Source: Rachycentron canadum
Lineage: Eukaryota > Chordata > Actinopteri > Carangiformes > Rachycentridae
Assembly: GCA_038496675.1 (NCBI GenBank)
Contig: CM076660.1
Coordinates: forward strand, 1,925,029-1,989,028
DNA length: 64,000 bases
Direction: 5' to 3'
The position numbers were made by a program, and so were the translations under genes. Of this stretch, positions 34,831-46,350 are shown piece after piece; position 1 is the first letter of the stretch, and every line of letters begins with the position of its first letter. Under the pieces are notes generated by a model. The model worked only from the letters and a program-made list of their open reading frames with translations, ran no database searches and was not told the DNA's origin.

Positions 34831-36140
34831 CAACTATACTTCTACTCACCTGTGCGAGTTCTGAAGTTTTGCTGTAGCTACTTAGCTAACATTAGCCTAA
34901 ACAGCTAATGTGATGCTGAAGCCATCACACAACCCCAAATCAAATAATCTGTACTATCACTTTGAGGGATTCAAACATTATTGCCCCTGTAGTTGTCGAG
35001 TGCTGTTTCATCATCTTGAAGTTCAAAATAGCTTTTCAATCAGTGGAAGCTGAATCTTCTGGGTTTTTTTTTTTTTGTTTTTGTTTTTTTTTTTAAATTT
35101 TGTTTCAATTTTGTTTAATTACATTGCTATTGATTTTTTTTTTTTTTTTTTTTAAGAAAGTGTTTTTGTGTTTTATTTTTTTTGCTTTTCCTTCGGGTTT
35201 AAAAAATAAAATCAGCACAATCGTCTCCACAACAGCACTTATAATGAGCTCATATAGGAAACACAGCAGCTCGATGAAGCACTTATTCTGAAACAATTAT
35301 GATTATGTTGTTTTATGTGAGTTCAGAAGTGGAGTGTGTTTCAATGCCCAACCACAAACAACAGAAACCTTTTACATCTCAACGCTCTGAGACTGTTAAT
35401 CCCTGGAGATCGGTTCTCTACCTCCACTCCTCTATATACTTTCTCCGCTGTCTCTCCCTCCTTTCATCCCCTCTGTCTGTTTGTCTCTGCAGTTACAGCA
35501 GCTTGTTCCCTCTGGCTTCCAGTTATCGCTCATTCACTCTCTAATCTCTCCATCCAGAAGCAGCCTTGGTCTGGCTCCATATGGCAGAGCAGTGAGGTGG
35601 CAGCTGGCCTGTTATCAAAGCACCGGCCCCGGCCAGGTTCCTCGCCATCATACATATAGGGACAAATCAGCATGCAGGAGGGTGAACAAAGAGTTGTTAA
35701 TAGATACACACAACAACGTCTGACCATCAAAAAGATCCACAAGGCCCATGACACCAATATGCATCAAGTTAGTGAGAAATATGGTCGGGGCAACGCTGGA
35801 TTAACTATTTGGGCAACTGGGCCGTTGTCCGGGGCCCCAAGACCCAAGCAGCATATCTGGTTAAGATCACAATCTTGTATTACATGAACATGTGCCGCAG
35901 TCGTGAGCGATGACGTCATTTTACCGGGCGTCAGAAAAGCCAATGTCATCGACAGCTCAGCTAACGTGGAGCCCATCTGATGTTCAGTCTGACTTTTCCT
36001 CACCAGACAGTTAACACAGTGAGAAAACCCACAGCAGCTTGCAACAAAGGCTCCCCCCACCCCCGAGTGCCACCGCCGGCCTCCAAACCTCTGCGCCGAC
36101 GCTCCCCGTGGATCCCGCACAAAACCAGACGCCTGTCAGT
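34831..36140. other. Noncoding, T-rich tracts and CRE
   Basis: T-rich tracts lie at 35064-35094 and 35134-35153. A stretch at 35790-35850 (CGCTGGATTAACTATTTGGG, GGCCGTTGTCCGGGGCCCCA) looks like a remnant of a dispersed repeat. An exact TGACGTCA occurs at 35911-35918. Confidence 0.45.
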
Positions 36141-36149
36141 TAAATGTGT

Positions 36150-36530
36150 TCCCTCATTATTTAGGAGTAAAGGTTGTTCGTCTTCATTGGTTGTACAAGC
36201 ATTTTGTCTTGTCCCTGAACGTCCTCTATGCTGCTCCTCGGAAATGATTGAGCTCTTGAGAGAAATGGGCTGAAGAAAACACTGATTCTCAGTTTTTAAC
36301 CTCGTCTGTCTCAAACTCTGAGAGTGACAGGTTGTTTTTCCGTTTAAAAAAATGACTGATGACGAAAATGTCACTTTATTTAGCCTCTTCTGTTTCCTGT
36401 CTCTGAGCTTCCTCAGTAGCGGCTTAATAAAAACACTCTTTCCCATTATTTAGGAAAACAGTTATTTACTTTTTCTTGTCTTGTCTCTGGACGTCCTGTT
36501 GTGGCTCTATAGAAATTATTGCGGTTCCTT
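36150..36530 (+). repeat. Tandem duplication, period about 290 bp
   Basis: CATTATTTAGGA at 36154 recurs at 36444. In both units it is followed by TTGTCTTGTC(C/T)CTG(A/G)ACGTCCT and a GAAAT(G/T)ATTG block. The second unit is cut short where family R copy R4 begins. The copies differ at many positions. Confidence 0.65.
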
Positions 36531-36544
36531 TTCATTATCATTGG

Positions 36545-36810
36545 GCGTTCGAATGTTGGTGCCCAGGAGGAGGTCGGGGTGGATGGACGGGTCAGCAAAA
36601 CACAGGAAAGCAGTGTTCGATTCCCATGAGAATCCATAACCATGACAAGTTGTTATTCTTATAACTATGACAACAAAGATTGTTGTGCAACGTTGAAGAA
36701 CCCAAATCACGATATTTTCCGAGCCCCAACCGAGTCGTTATAGCGCCTGAACCTACGCAAGCCATGTACGTTATTATAGTAACCATGGAAATGAAGGTAG
36801 ATAAGCCACT
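36545..36810 (+). mobile_element. Interspersed repeat family R, copy R4
   Basis: GGTCGGGGTGGATGGACGGG, then GTCAGCAAAACACAGGAAAG, the B-box GTTCGATTCCC (36615-36625), and at the far end TTATTATAGTAACCATGG (36771-36788), the reverse of the core in R1-R3. Orientation is opposite to R1. Confidence 0.7.
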
Positions 36811-37446
36811 CTCATGATAACCCCGGTCTGGACGCTCCGTTGGATGACTGGTTGTGTAAATTCTGTTTCAGCCTGAAACTTTTCACTGATCAAACCCGTC
36901 GCCTCTCCCCCTGCTGTGTCCATCTCCGCTGCGTCCTGCTGAGTCTGGACATGTTCTGGGCTAAGAAATATATGGAGGGAAAATAAGTGTTTTGGTCACT
37001 TGAGATATTAATCATAAAGGTAAAGCTCTGTATCCTCCCCATCACTTAGCTAGTGGCTGTAAGCCATCAGATCAATTCTGAAAAATCAAAATGTGGTTTT
37101 GTTTTGACTGCTGCACAAACACTCTGAGGCTAAGCCGTATTTTACCTTTCTATTAAACTGGGATCATTTTTTAAACTCTTTAATTCTTCTTCAGTTTCAA
37201 AGGAAAATTTGTTCACTTTAAGATGCCTGGAGCCTGAAAACTGTCATCTAGAAACGTTTAGTTTAGTTTTAATAAAGCTGCTGCACCTGTTGACAATGTC
37301 TGAAAATCTGAAAGAAAACAACTGGAAACCAATATGAAGAGAAACTTCTACATTTGTTGTCATAAGTATTAGGTTTAGATCTGTGTGTTCAACTGGGGTT
37401 GAAAGTTTGGGAAGTTTATTTTCTTGTTTGTCAGTTCATTTTTTAT
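36811..37446. other. Noncoding, no feature recognised
   Basis: No supported feature. Confidence 0.4.
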
Positions 37447-37600
37447 TTAAAGGTCTCATATTTTACACTTTTCTGGTATTTTATTTGAAGTATTGATTTC
37501 CACACAAATATATATAACCAAAAAACATCTGAGTGTAGTTTTAAATCTCCTCCTCAGGCTTCTCTCTGCAGCTCAGATTTCAGTCCTGACTTATAATCAA
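37447..37600 (+). mobile_element. TTAA-type MITE, left-end fragment
   Basis: TTTAAAGGTCTCATATTTTA is the left terminal repeat. Then come CTTTTCTGGTATTTTATTTG, ACATCTGAGTGTAGTTTTAA and ATCTCCTCCTCAGGCTTC, which match 61467-61560 and 52605-52660. The right half is missing. Confidence 0.75.
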
Positions 37601-38640
37601 AGAACATTAAATTCAAAATAAGTTTGATGTAAATATTGAAGACAATGTCCCCGCTGAGTGACTATAGTGCTGATGTTAAAACTTAATCCATGACCTTATT
37701 CACTCTGTAAATCAATCTGAACTATTTGTCTCCCACTTGCAATAAACACGTTTCTTACGTAAAACCTCATGCATGCGGTGGGCGTGTGGGAAACACCCAC
37801 ACAGCCACATTCATTCGTTTAATTGCTGAAATACTTTCGATTTATGACGCTCTTCGAGAAAAGCTCAGCGTTTTGCCGGTGACGATAAACACACACAATG
37901 AAAATTACTTTATTGCTTTAGATTTTTAACTTATTGAGGATAAAATTACAGGTCTGACACAGACACAACACCGTGAGTCATTTTTACTCAACATGGTCTC
38001 ACACACCCACACACATACTCACACATGCACACAAACAGACATGCATACACGACCCACAAGGCTCCATTGTGTAGACAAATCCCTTCTAGTCAAGCATCAG
38101 CAGCCATTGTGTTTGAGTCCCATTGTCGCAGTCGACGAGTGATTAAACGAGTATTACAGCAGTGAGAGGGAGAGGACCCTGGTGGCAATAACCACTGTTG
38201 GTGTATGATAATAATGGAGGATAATGGACAGCCGGGCTCATCCAGCCTGCTGTGTTCGGGCCCGACCAGCCGCTGTGAGGGACAAAGACCAAAAACCACG
38301 ATGGGAAACACAGAATCCCTAATAACTGCTAATGTTTGTCAGTGTCTGGACCGCAGCTGAACAGCCTGAGCTGAGCCAAGGATGCTCCGCCATGTGACAC
38401 CACCTCCCTCGTTTCCACAGATGAGGGACAAACTCTGCAGCACTGAGGAGGCAGGAGATCAACAGCAGTAACACACTGGTTAATCACTTTATAAAAACGT
38501 GCACTGGTAGTTTTCTCTGAGGTTTGCTTATTTGAGAGCACAAACACAGATTCACCAAACTGTCTTAACGGCACAAACGTTCTGGATACTTCTTGTTTCA
38601 ATTTGATCACTACCATCTGTGCATAAGATGCTTCTGAGGT
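37601..38640. other. Noncoding, CA-rich tract
   Basis: An imperfect CA-rich tract (ACACACCCACACACATACTC-like) lies at 37998-38060. No exon is supported. Confidence 0.5.
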
Positions 38641-38663
38641 TTGATCCAGGTGGCCACCCACGG

Positions 38664-38671
38664 TGACGTCA
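38664..38671. promoter_or_regulatory. CRE palindrome in repeat copy D
   Basis: TGACGTCA, exact, flanked by GG and CC to give GGTGACGTCACC. Confidence 0.5.
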
Positions 38672-38698
38672 CCCATTGGTTTGTGAACTGCCGTTTTA

Positions 38699-38862
38699 AT
38701 CTTATTTTTTTGATTATTATTTTTATTCTGGGCATCATTTTTGCTTTTATTGGACAGGGACAGTGGAGAGAGAGTGGGCAACTGACATGCAATAAAAAAA
38801 GTCCATTGGGACTCGAACTGGCGATCTCCTGCTCCTATATGCTACACTCTGTCAACCACTGG
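38699..38862 (-). mobile_element. tRNA-derived SINE inserted in repeat copy D
   Basis: The minus strand reads CAGTGGTTGACAGAGTGTAG (A-box region), then the B-box GTTCGAGTCCC (38808-38818 complement), a CATGTCAGTTGCCCACTCTC body and the CTGTCCCTGTCCAATAAAAG tail. The order head-body-tail is intact, so this is a near full-length copy of the family split at 23339-23935. Confidence 0.75.
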
Positions 38863-39235
38863 AGAGGAGAAGGTGGAGCTGAGGAGGAGTGAGGGGTGGA
38901 TCTGACCTGATCTGTACTCTGTCCTGATTGGGTGGTACAGCCTGTCAATCACACAGTAGCCACGCCCCCCAAATTCATCCCCTGCTTTCTGGTCTATTTT
39001 CCTCTAAATGAACCATCAATTAAAAAATGAACATCATGCTGTATTGAAGACTTGAAACTAGAGACTGAGACCATAAACTCATTAGGAAAACTATTACTGA
39101 GCTAATAAATCAAGGGAGAAGTAGGGACATTTTCCCATAGACTTCAATACAATCTGACTTCTTTAACAACCAGTGGAGTCGCCCCCTGATGGTCATTAGA
39201 GAGAATGAAGGTTGAAGGCTCTTTAAGACCTGACA

Positions 39236-39761
39236 GTCCATGATGTGAGCATGAGCATATTCAACCCCCCAGGATTGATATATAAAGCTTTTACTGCTCC
39301 AGTTATGGGTCACTTCCTGTTCTAAAAAGAGAAATAAAGAGCTTGATGTCCTGCAGTGTCATCACACAGCTGCACTGTGACAGAGGCAGAGATAGCGCTG
39401 TGTCAAACCACAGTGTGAAAGGCATCGCTCGTGGTGATGAACCTACGGAGAATCATCACCTGAATCTGCAGCTGCTCAGCTTTATGGAGCAGTTTAAAAA
39501 AACGGCCCCGTAGATCGTCTGTGCAAGCAGCTTATTACGACCCATAGTTACATTTTATGGGTGAATGACCTCTAGAGTTTCCTCAGCCCTAACCTCATGT
39601 TTATGACTATTACCATAATGATAAAGGTCACACGAGGCTGATGAATGAAGTCAGGTCAGATTTGGATCAGTCTTTGACTCGACCTTTACTTCTGTGTGTT
39701 TATCCATCCATTCTCATCCTCAGTCTTTGATAGTGACGTCTAGAGTCACGTCTCTACATGG
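39236..39761. other. Noncoding, possible R-family head
   Basis: TTATTACGACCCATAGTT near 39533-39550 resembles TTATGACCCGTAGTTGGG at the start of R5 (55751). The rest is unassigned. Confidence 0.4.
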
Positions 39762-39810
39762 GACGCTCCTATTGGCTCCAGTGGGTGATGTCACAGCCAA
39801 TCAGAGCGTC
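39762..39810. promoter_or_regulatory. Hairpin with two inverted CCAAT boxes and a CRE-like loop
   Basis: GACGCTCCTATTGGCT and AGCCAATCAGAGCGTC are inverted at 14 of 16 positions and flank a 17-base loop containing TGATGTCA. Each arm therefore carries a CCAAT box (ATTGG at 39771, CCAAT at 39797), and TGACGTC lies just upstream at 39734-39740. CCAAT boxes bind NF-Y and TGATGTCA is CRE/ATF-like. No transcription start or exon is visible downstream. It may be the core of a small transposon. Confidence 0.5.
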
Positions 39811-42225
39811 TCCTTCAGAGGCCTAGCTGTCAGCTGCTTGTATAGCCAAGGTCAATGGGATCAATCCTGGAAACTTGGTGAATTAAATCAAATTAATAAA
39901 ATTTTTGGCAAAAAATCTAAGGCACCCTATCTGAAGAACCAACTGTGTCTAGAAATTCCTGAAAATGTTTCTCTGGGGTAAATTTACAAGATACGGTGAC
40001 AAAAACACAAACAAGCTGGTAATTATGTTTTTCTCTCTCCTCATCAAACATATCTGAAGCAAAGTTTCTCCACGTGTGAAAGTAATAATACACCTTTTCT
40101 CATTTTGAAACCCCAGCTCAAAGCACAGCTAAACACGGTTTCAAATAACTGAGTGGTTTCACCATTAAGCGCTGCACTTCAATTTAGGTGGAAACAGGCT
40201 GCTCAAGACTCAATAGTACAGCACAGCAGAGGGTTGCATCTTTGAAAATGTTACTACTTTGTGACTAAAGCGTCCCACTTTGAAAATCACTTCAATACCC
40301 CTGCCTCAGCGAGTTCCATTTTCATGCCAACAATCATTTTGTTGGAACAGGCGTCCCATTTTCAAACGGTGAATATCTCGCTGTGAAATGAAGCTTTTCA
40401 GAGGAAGAATTCGCTATTTGCTGTGATTACACTTGAATGTCAAACAGTTGGAGCAGCTACTGTATGATTACTGCCTCCCGATCCACAGGCTGGAGACCAA
40501 GCTTCCCCTCAGCTTTTCACACCTGGGTCCCAAAATAAAAGCAAAGAGAAATAAAAAGTAGAAATAAAAGAAAAAAAAAAAAATTTCCCCAAACTCATTT
40601 TGTTTATGCCGAACACCTCCCTGGTAGTTCACGCACCAGTTTAATACATGTTTTTATGGAAATGAGAGTCATAAGTGAAGATGTAAAGCAGTAAACAGGG
40701 CGACGCACTTAGAAATTCACAGTGAGAACTCAAGAAAGTTAGGAGTAAGATTTTAAGGATTGTGATAGCTGCTTAAAGTCAAACCACAGAAAGACTTTTA
40801 CCAGGAGTCATTTCCACTTCAATTATTAGTTATTTATTATTTTGTCTTTTGTGCTTTTGTACTTCTTTTTCTCTTAAGTTTCTTCTTTCTCTCTCTCTCA
40901 CCTCTTTGAAGTTCAAGTTCATATATACTTTATATGCATGAATGGGTAAAAGCTGCTCATGCATATAAAAGAGAAAATTACATTATGTGAAAAGATCGAG
41001 GTAAATCAGTATGAAAAGTCAGACAGAAATTTGTGCGTACATTTCGCAAAATTGTTATGACTTCTTTCATATGGGAACAACTTAAATCCACTGTTACAGA
41101 CACATAGATTACATCCACTGCAACACAATGCAGTTTTATTTAGTTTTATTTCTCTCTCAGTCTCCAGGTACAAATGTGCCTCACAAACTCGCTTCTATAA
41201 ATCTATATCTTCACAGAAGTATTTTCTCTGTCATCTGCCCGTTTGAAATAGGAAGCAGAAAAAGATAAACGACATCCACACGCACAAATATGTACAACAG
41301 CGTCTTAAAGGGGCCATTGTAGGTTTTCTCTGCCGCTGAACGTGGCCTTTTGTTGGGTGGTGGTGATCGTTGCTCGACCATTGTTGTATTTATACTACAG
41401 GAACTGATAACACACCTCTGAGCATCAGGGCCAACCAGGGGCTACAGCGATCAGCTGTTATTATTAGCTGTGATGACGTGGTTCGGGGCTGGGCTGGTTA
41501 GCATGCTAACTCCAGGAGAAGAAAAGAGCTTGGCCCCAATTCTTCAGAGGACACAGACGATGAAGGGCTGGTCCTTCAGAGCCGTTTTAGACCACAAAGG
41601 CCGAGCTGAGATTCATCAACAGTTCCTGTCGTTACCAAGGTGTTACAAAGTTTTTATGGCTCTTGGTTTTAACGCAGTACTGTTCTTCACTACCATATTA
41701 TTTTATTATTACCAGCTTGCAGAGACTCTTGGGATAGGTTGGGATCCTCCTGTTGGATCTTTTGTCTCCCGGGAAAAGGGGGATAGATTTGATGGCCAAA
41801 TATGAAGGAACCTTGAATATGAGACAGTCTAGTCGTTGTAACGCAACCAATTTACGTTAGCTACCCAGCATCCCTCTCCAAAGTCCAAATCAATCTTCTT
41901 GACCTTCTTTGTCACCGTCTTTGTAACACCACTGAAGCTGAAGCCCTTTAAAAATCTGAGGCCACTTGCATTAGTTTTATTGACGACCCAACCTACACAC
42001 AACCTACTGCAGCGAATAAAACATTGTTTTTCCTTAGAAAAGAGTGTATCCCCAATATCAACTCAACTGATCGGCTCTTAAATGTAGTTTTATACATAAG
42101 AAAGATCACATGACACTTTCATGATCTGAATGCAAAGTAGAAACAGCAGAATTCAACAGCTGTTTGGACTTTGCCACTGTTTGCAGCCTGCAAACACAGA
42201 GAAAGGTGAATAAATGAGGAACAAT

Positions 42226-42226
<1 letters not shown>
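39811..42226. other. Noncoding, no firm feature
   Basis: An A run lies at 40570-40583. An open frame at 41470-41805 has no recognisable domain and is bounded by sequence with no splice or promoter context, so it is not called. Confidence 0.4.
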
Positions 42227-42275
<49 letters not shown>

Positions 42276-42304
42276 TGTGTGTGTGTGTTTGTGTGTGTGT
42301 GTGT
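42227..42304. repeat. Long (GT)n microsatellite
   Basis: A GT array of about 39 units with substitutions at 42275 (C) and near 42289 (T). It is the longest microsatellite in the window. Alternating purine-pyrimidine sequence can adopt Z-DNA. Confidence 0.97.
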
Positions 42305-43386
42305 ATCTACAGTGACTCACATGACTGCACAGTCACACAGCAACTATGTCGATGAGTGAAAATGCATCCAGGAAACACAGGGTTTAGTATTCAGCTGCTG
42401 TATGATGTTCAGCTCTTATTTAGCTCGTTGCCTTTGTGAACTGTGGTGTCAGTCTGGTGCTGATCAGACCCACCTTTGCACCAGGACTCTTTAATTCCCT
42501 TTTAAATTTAGCATCTTAAATCGTAATACCTTCCTTTGATGAATAAAAGATGGAGCCTTAGTATTTAACTTATATATAATATTGAGCAGGTGCGGCTCAG
42601 AGGACGAGGACGTGCTCTTCCTCTCCTCGCTCTTCATCTGCGCTCAAACACTTTCTTCGTATCCCAGTAAACTCCTCTCTCCATCTTTCTGCCCCTTTCT
42701 TCTCTCATCACGTCTTCCTGTCTGTGTCTCCGCAGCAGGCATAATTAATCGCCCACAGACTGCTGTTTACACAGTCTGATGGTTTGAACAGAAGGAAGTG
42801 TCTCTGAGGCAAAAATCGAACTCCCTGCCTCAGCAGAAACAGCAAAGACTGATAAAAGGAGATGAGAGGAAAGAGTTTAACTCCTGGTGAGTCCTGCAGG
42901 GAGAAAGTTTAGTCGCACATTTTTCAAATTGTGCCAGACTTTTAATATGTATTATTTTCCATGAAACTCATGTGATTAATTAGTGTGTGTTTGTGTTTTT
43001 TCATTTTAAAATATGCATTAGATTAGATTAGATTAGATTAGGTAAAGGCTTTGGGACTTTTTGACTCTGATATTCTCTGACATTTCTTTTAAAGAGGCTT
43101 TGCTGCATTTTTGGATTTTCTAGATCATTGACAGCAGAGGGGAAGAGGATGAGAGAGAGGTAAAGTAGGAGGGAGATAACATGTAATTTGGTTTTCAGTT
43201 GTGCATGTTGCAATTACAGGGACTAGTGGCACATCATTTTTAAACCCCCAAACCGGGGCTGTACCACGCAGGCACGGTAAGTGTTTTCATCAGGATGGGG
43301 GAGCAACATTTTTCTTGTAAAAGGAAGCGTCAGCCTCCTGGAGCTTTTTAGAAAATACCTATAAATACTTAAAATACATATTAGAC
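42305..43386. other. Noncoding, (GATTA)n array
   Basis: A pentanucleotide GATTA array of about five units occupies 43016-43041. Otherwise nothing is supported. Confidence 0.55.
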
Positions 43387-43640
43387 CTGTCTGTCAACTG
43401 TAGCCACGCCCCCTAATTCATCACCTGCTTTATGGTCTGTTTTCCTCTAAATGGACCATCATTTAAAAAATGAACATCATGTCGCATTGAAGACTTGAAA
43501 GAGACCATAAACTCATTAGGAAATAATTTACTGAGCTAATAAATCAGGGGAGAAGTAGGGACATTTTCCCATAGACTTCAATACAATCTGACTTCTTTAA
43601 CAACCAGTGGAGTCGCCCCCTGATGGTCATTAGATAGAAT
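43387..43640 (-). mobile_element. CRE-bearing repeat, copy E (partial)
   Basis: GTAGCCACGCCCCCTAATTC, TTTATGGTCTGTTTTCCTCT, AATGAACATCATGTCGCATT, GAGAAGTAGGGACATTTTCC and CAACCAGTGGAGTCGCCCCC occur in the same order as in D. It lacks the TGACGTCA end and the outer terminus. Confidence 0.8.
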
Positions 43641-45984
43641 GACTATTGCTATAGACTATCTATAGACCAACGCTAACTGTTAGCATACTGACAAGTTCTG
43701 CAGGAAAGAACCGTCAGTGTTAAAGCCCATGATATTTATCTATCAACAGCCTTGAGCTTTGATTGATCATCAATGATTGATTGAAACACAAAAAGACTCA
43801 TCAGAGTTGAATCTTGACACATGGTGCGTTGTTTATGTTTGGATATATATTTATCCATGTTTGTTTATGTTTATTTTTTTATATTGGATTGGGTAAAAAT
43901 GAGTGGGCCACAACACGATAACCATCTGTGTATGTATGATTAGAATTATCATTTTAAATGTGGAGAAAACCGGGACACGTTTCAGGACACCCCTCAAACC
44001 AGGACAAACCAGGACATCCGGTCGCTGCGCAGTTAAATATAATCCATAAGTGTTTTTAAATGTTTTTGACAGTACGTACAGTACGTTTAAAGGTGTGTTC
44101 AGACATAAAGTGACTTTTCACTCACACATTTAATCACCGCTCGTGTCTGTGGACAGACAACAGCCTAGTACTGAAGGTGTAAGTGAGAAGCTAGAAGCAG
44201 ATGCACTGACTGTGTGTATAGGAGTGTTTGTGTATGTGTGTGACAGTTCAGCTGCTCTCTGAACTCTCCAGGAAGTGTAGTTCATTGAGATTTCCCTCCA
44301 GCTTTTGTTCCTCTCCCTCTCATCTTTACATGTCTGGTGTATGAAGTAGAGTCGTGAAGCCGCGGGATATCCAAGAATTGTCTGTCAAATTTTCAACTTA
44401 TGAGGATTTATGAGAGTTTGTGTCAGTCAAACGGTGTCAGCATCGTTATATTGTATAAAAATCACCTCTAAATTATCCTTAAATTTGCATAATGTTCTGT
44501 CTGAACACAAAAAAAACCTAATATTTACTGCATGTATATGACTCAAGTTTGCAAGATGTACGACACAGACCAACAGGAAGCAACGGGGCTCGCCATCTGT
44601 GGAGTTTACTTCCTGCTGCCTACGTCTTTAAATAGATTTGTTGATGTTAAAAAATAGTTTTTCATTTTGTTTTAAATACTTTTATCATCTCCAGGTCTTT
44701 TCCTTATTTCTGCTGCTGTCATGATATATATATGACATATAAGTTGGTAATTATCACAGTTAGTTCAGAGAAAACATCAAATTTCCTAATTTATAAGGTT
44801 CATGCAGCCCACAGCTTCATATGTTGGGAGGGAATTTAAGTATGTGGTTTAATCTTCACAAAGCATCTTAGTGTGTGTCCACTAAATATTTGATATATAA
44901 CAAGGGAAAAATACAGTCAAACACCCTGACATTGTTCCCTGGTGGTAATAATTTCTTACTTTCTGGAATGAAGCACAATAGAAACAATTGGCAGGTAGTT
45001 GTGAATCTGTTTATCTTCTTACTGTACATGTCACAAGCTTCGATGTACAGAATCTGATCTTTTTCTGATTTATTAACACAATTATTGAATTAGTGTTTTC
45101 TGCAAAGTTTATTTTTTGCATATAAAGGTCTGAACATTTCAGATCCTGTTCCAAATCAATCTTTTCATTTTTACTTGTTTTATTTGTATTTTTTGTTTTA
45201 GTTCAAAGAAATTGAATTAATCAACATGAAATAATTTTAAAAAATGCCATAATGTATGAATACAATCCAATGTATATACTTCCACTATATATATACTACT
45301 GGACCAAGCATATACCAAATTCTATATTTCATACATTGAACATTTATGACTAAATAATCAATCTGGCAAATAAAATGTGTAAAACGTTTTCCTCATTACA
45401 AATATTTCTCTTCCAGAGATGTTATAACATGAAACAATTAAAGCTAACTTTGATTTCCGTGGTTACTCTCCGTAATGCAGCGATATCAGTCTCCATCCCG
45501 ATGGTATTAATATGCTAAGTGCTTATATGTTTGTGCTCGCTCACTGACTTGGTCTCGAAATCTCACTGCATGAGGGGGAATTATTAATCAGACACCAGTT
45601 TCTCCAACTGCTTCCCACTGTTACACATTAACTGTTGCATCACAATCTGTTTGTGCAGCTTTATGAGAGGAGGACGATGTCTCCTCTGTGTATTGCTGCT
45701 ACATAACATATTGCAGGAGGAGGAGAAAGAAATACGCTGCAAAAAAAAAAAAAAAAAATGTCCGCAGGAGGAATGACACACAAAGTTCAGAAATTTTGCC
45801 AATGAATAAGATACTTAACGAGTATTTAAGAGCTGTGTTTATTGTGTTACCATGTGATGTGACATCAAATATTTTAAATCCAGCTAATCAGGATACGACA
45901 GTGGTTGTTCACGATTCACAAAGATCCAAGGACTCCTTTAAGGTTAAAGGGAACAGGTAGAAACCAGAGAAAGAAGTGCTTTCT
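43641..45984. other. Noncoding, AT-rich
   Basis: AT-rich sequence with an 18-base A run at 45741-45758 and short TATA arrays near 44705 and 45285. No exon or transposon was recognised. Confidence 0.45.
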
Positions 45985-46350
45985 ATGTAATGACCTTCAC
46001 GACTCCGCTGAAGTCAGATTGTATTGAAGTCTATGGGAAAATGTCCCTACTTCTCCCTTGATTTATTAGCTCAGTAAACGTTTTCCTAATGAGTTTATGG
46101 TCTCAGTCTCTAGTTTCAAGTCTTCAATACAACATGATGATCATTTTTTAAATGATGGTCCATTTAGAGGAAAATAGACCAGAAAGCAGGTGATGAATTA
46201 GGGGGCGTGGCTACTGTGTGATTGACAGGCTGTACCACCCAATAGGGATAGAGTACAGAGCAAACTAAACTGCAAACTAAACGCTTCAAAACAGCAGCTC
46301 ACAAACCAATGGGTGACGTCATGTTGACCACGTCAGTGTCCAGGAACCAG
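45985..46350 (+). mobile_element. CRE-bearing repeat, copy F
   Basis: AAGTCAGATTGTATTGAAGT, GGGAAAATGTCCCTACTTCT, TTGATTTATTAGCTCAGTAA, GTCTCTAGTTTCAAGTCTTC, AGGGGGCGTGGCTACTGTGT and GATTGACAGGCTGTACCACC match the family. It ends CAAACCAATGGGTGACGTCA. The left 80-100 bases are altered. Confidence 0.8.
46324..46331. promoter_or_regulatory. CRE palindrome in repeat copy F
   Basis: TGACGTCA, exact, at the position shared with copies B, C and D. Confidence 0.5.

Larger units (their letters stand above)
38641..39235 (-). mobile_element. CRE-bearing repeat, copy D, interrupted by a SINE
   Basis: It starts with the TGACGTCA end (38664-38671, then CCCATTGGTTTGTGAACTGC), is broken at about 38699-38862 by a minus-strand SINE, and resumes with GGAGAAGGTGGAGCTGAGGA, GTAGCCACGCCCCCCAAATT, GAGAAGTAGGGACATTTTCC and CAACCAGTGGAGTCGCCCCC. 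With the insert removed it is one of the longest copies here. Confidence 0.8.

Noticed and set aside
36615..36625. Possible tRNA T-loop (GTTCGATTCCC)
   Set aside because: No cloverleaf can be drawn around it, and the same motif recurs in family R copies.
41470..41805. 111-codon open frame with a hydrophobic stretch
   Set aside because: The hydrophobic segment comes from a T-rich stretch. No domain or gene context.
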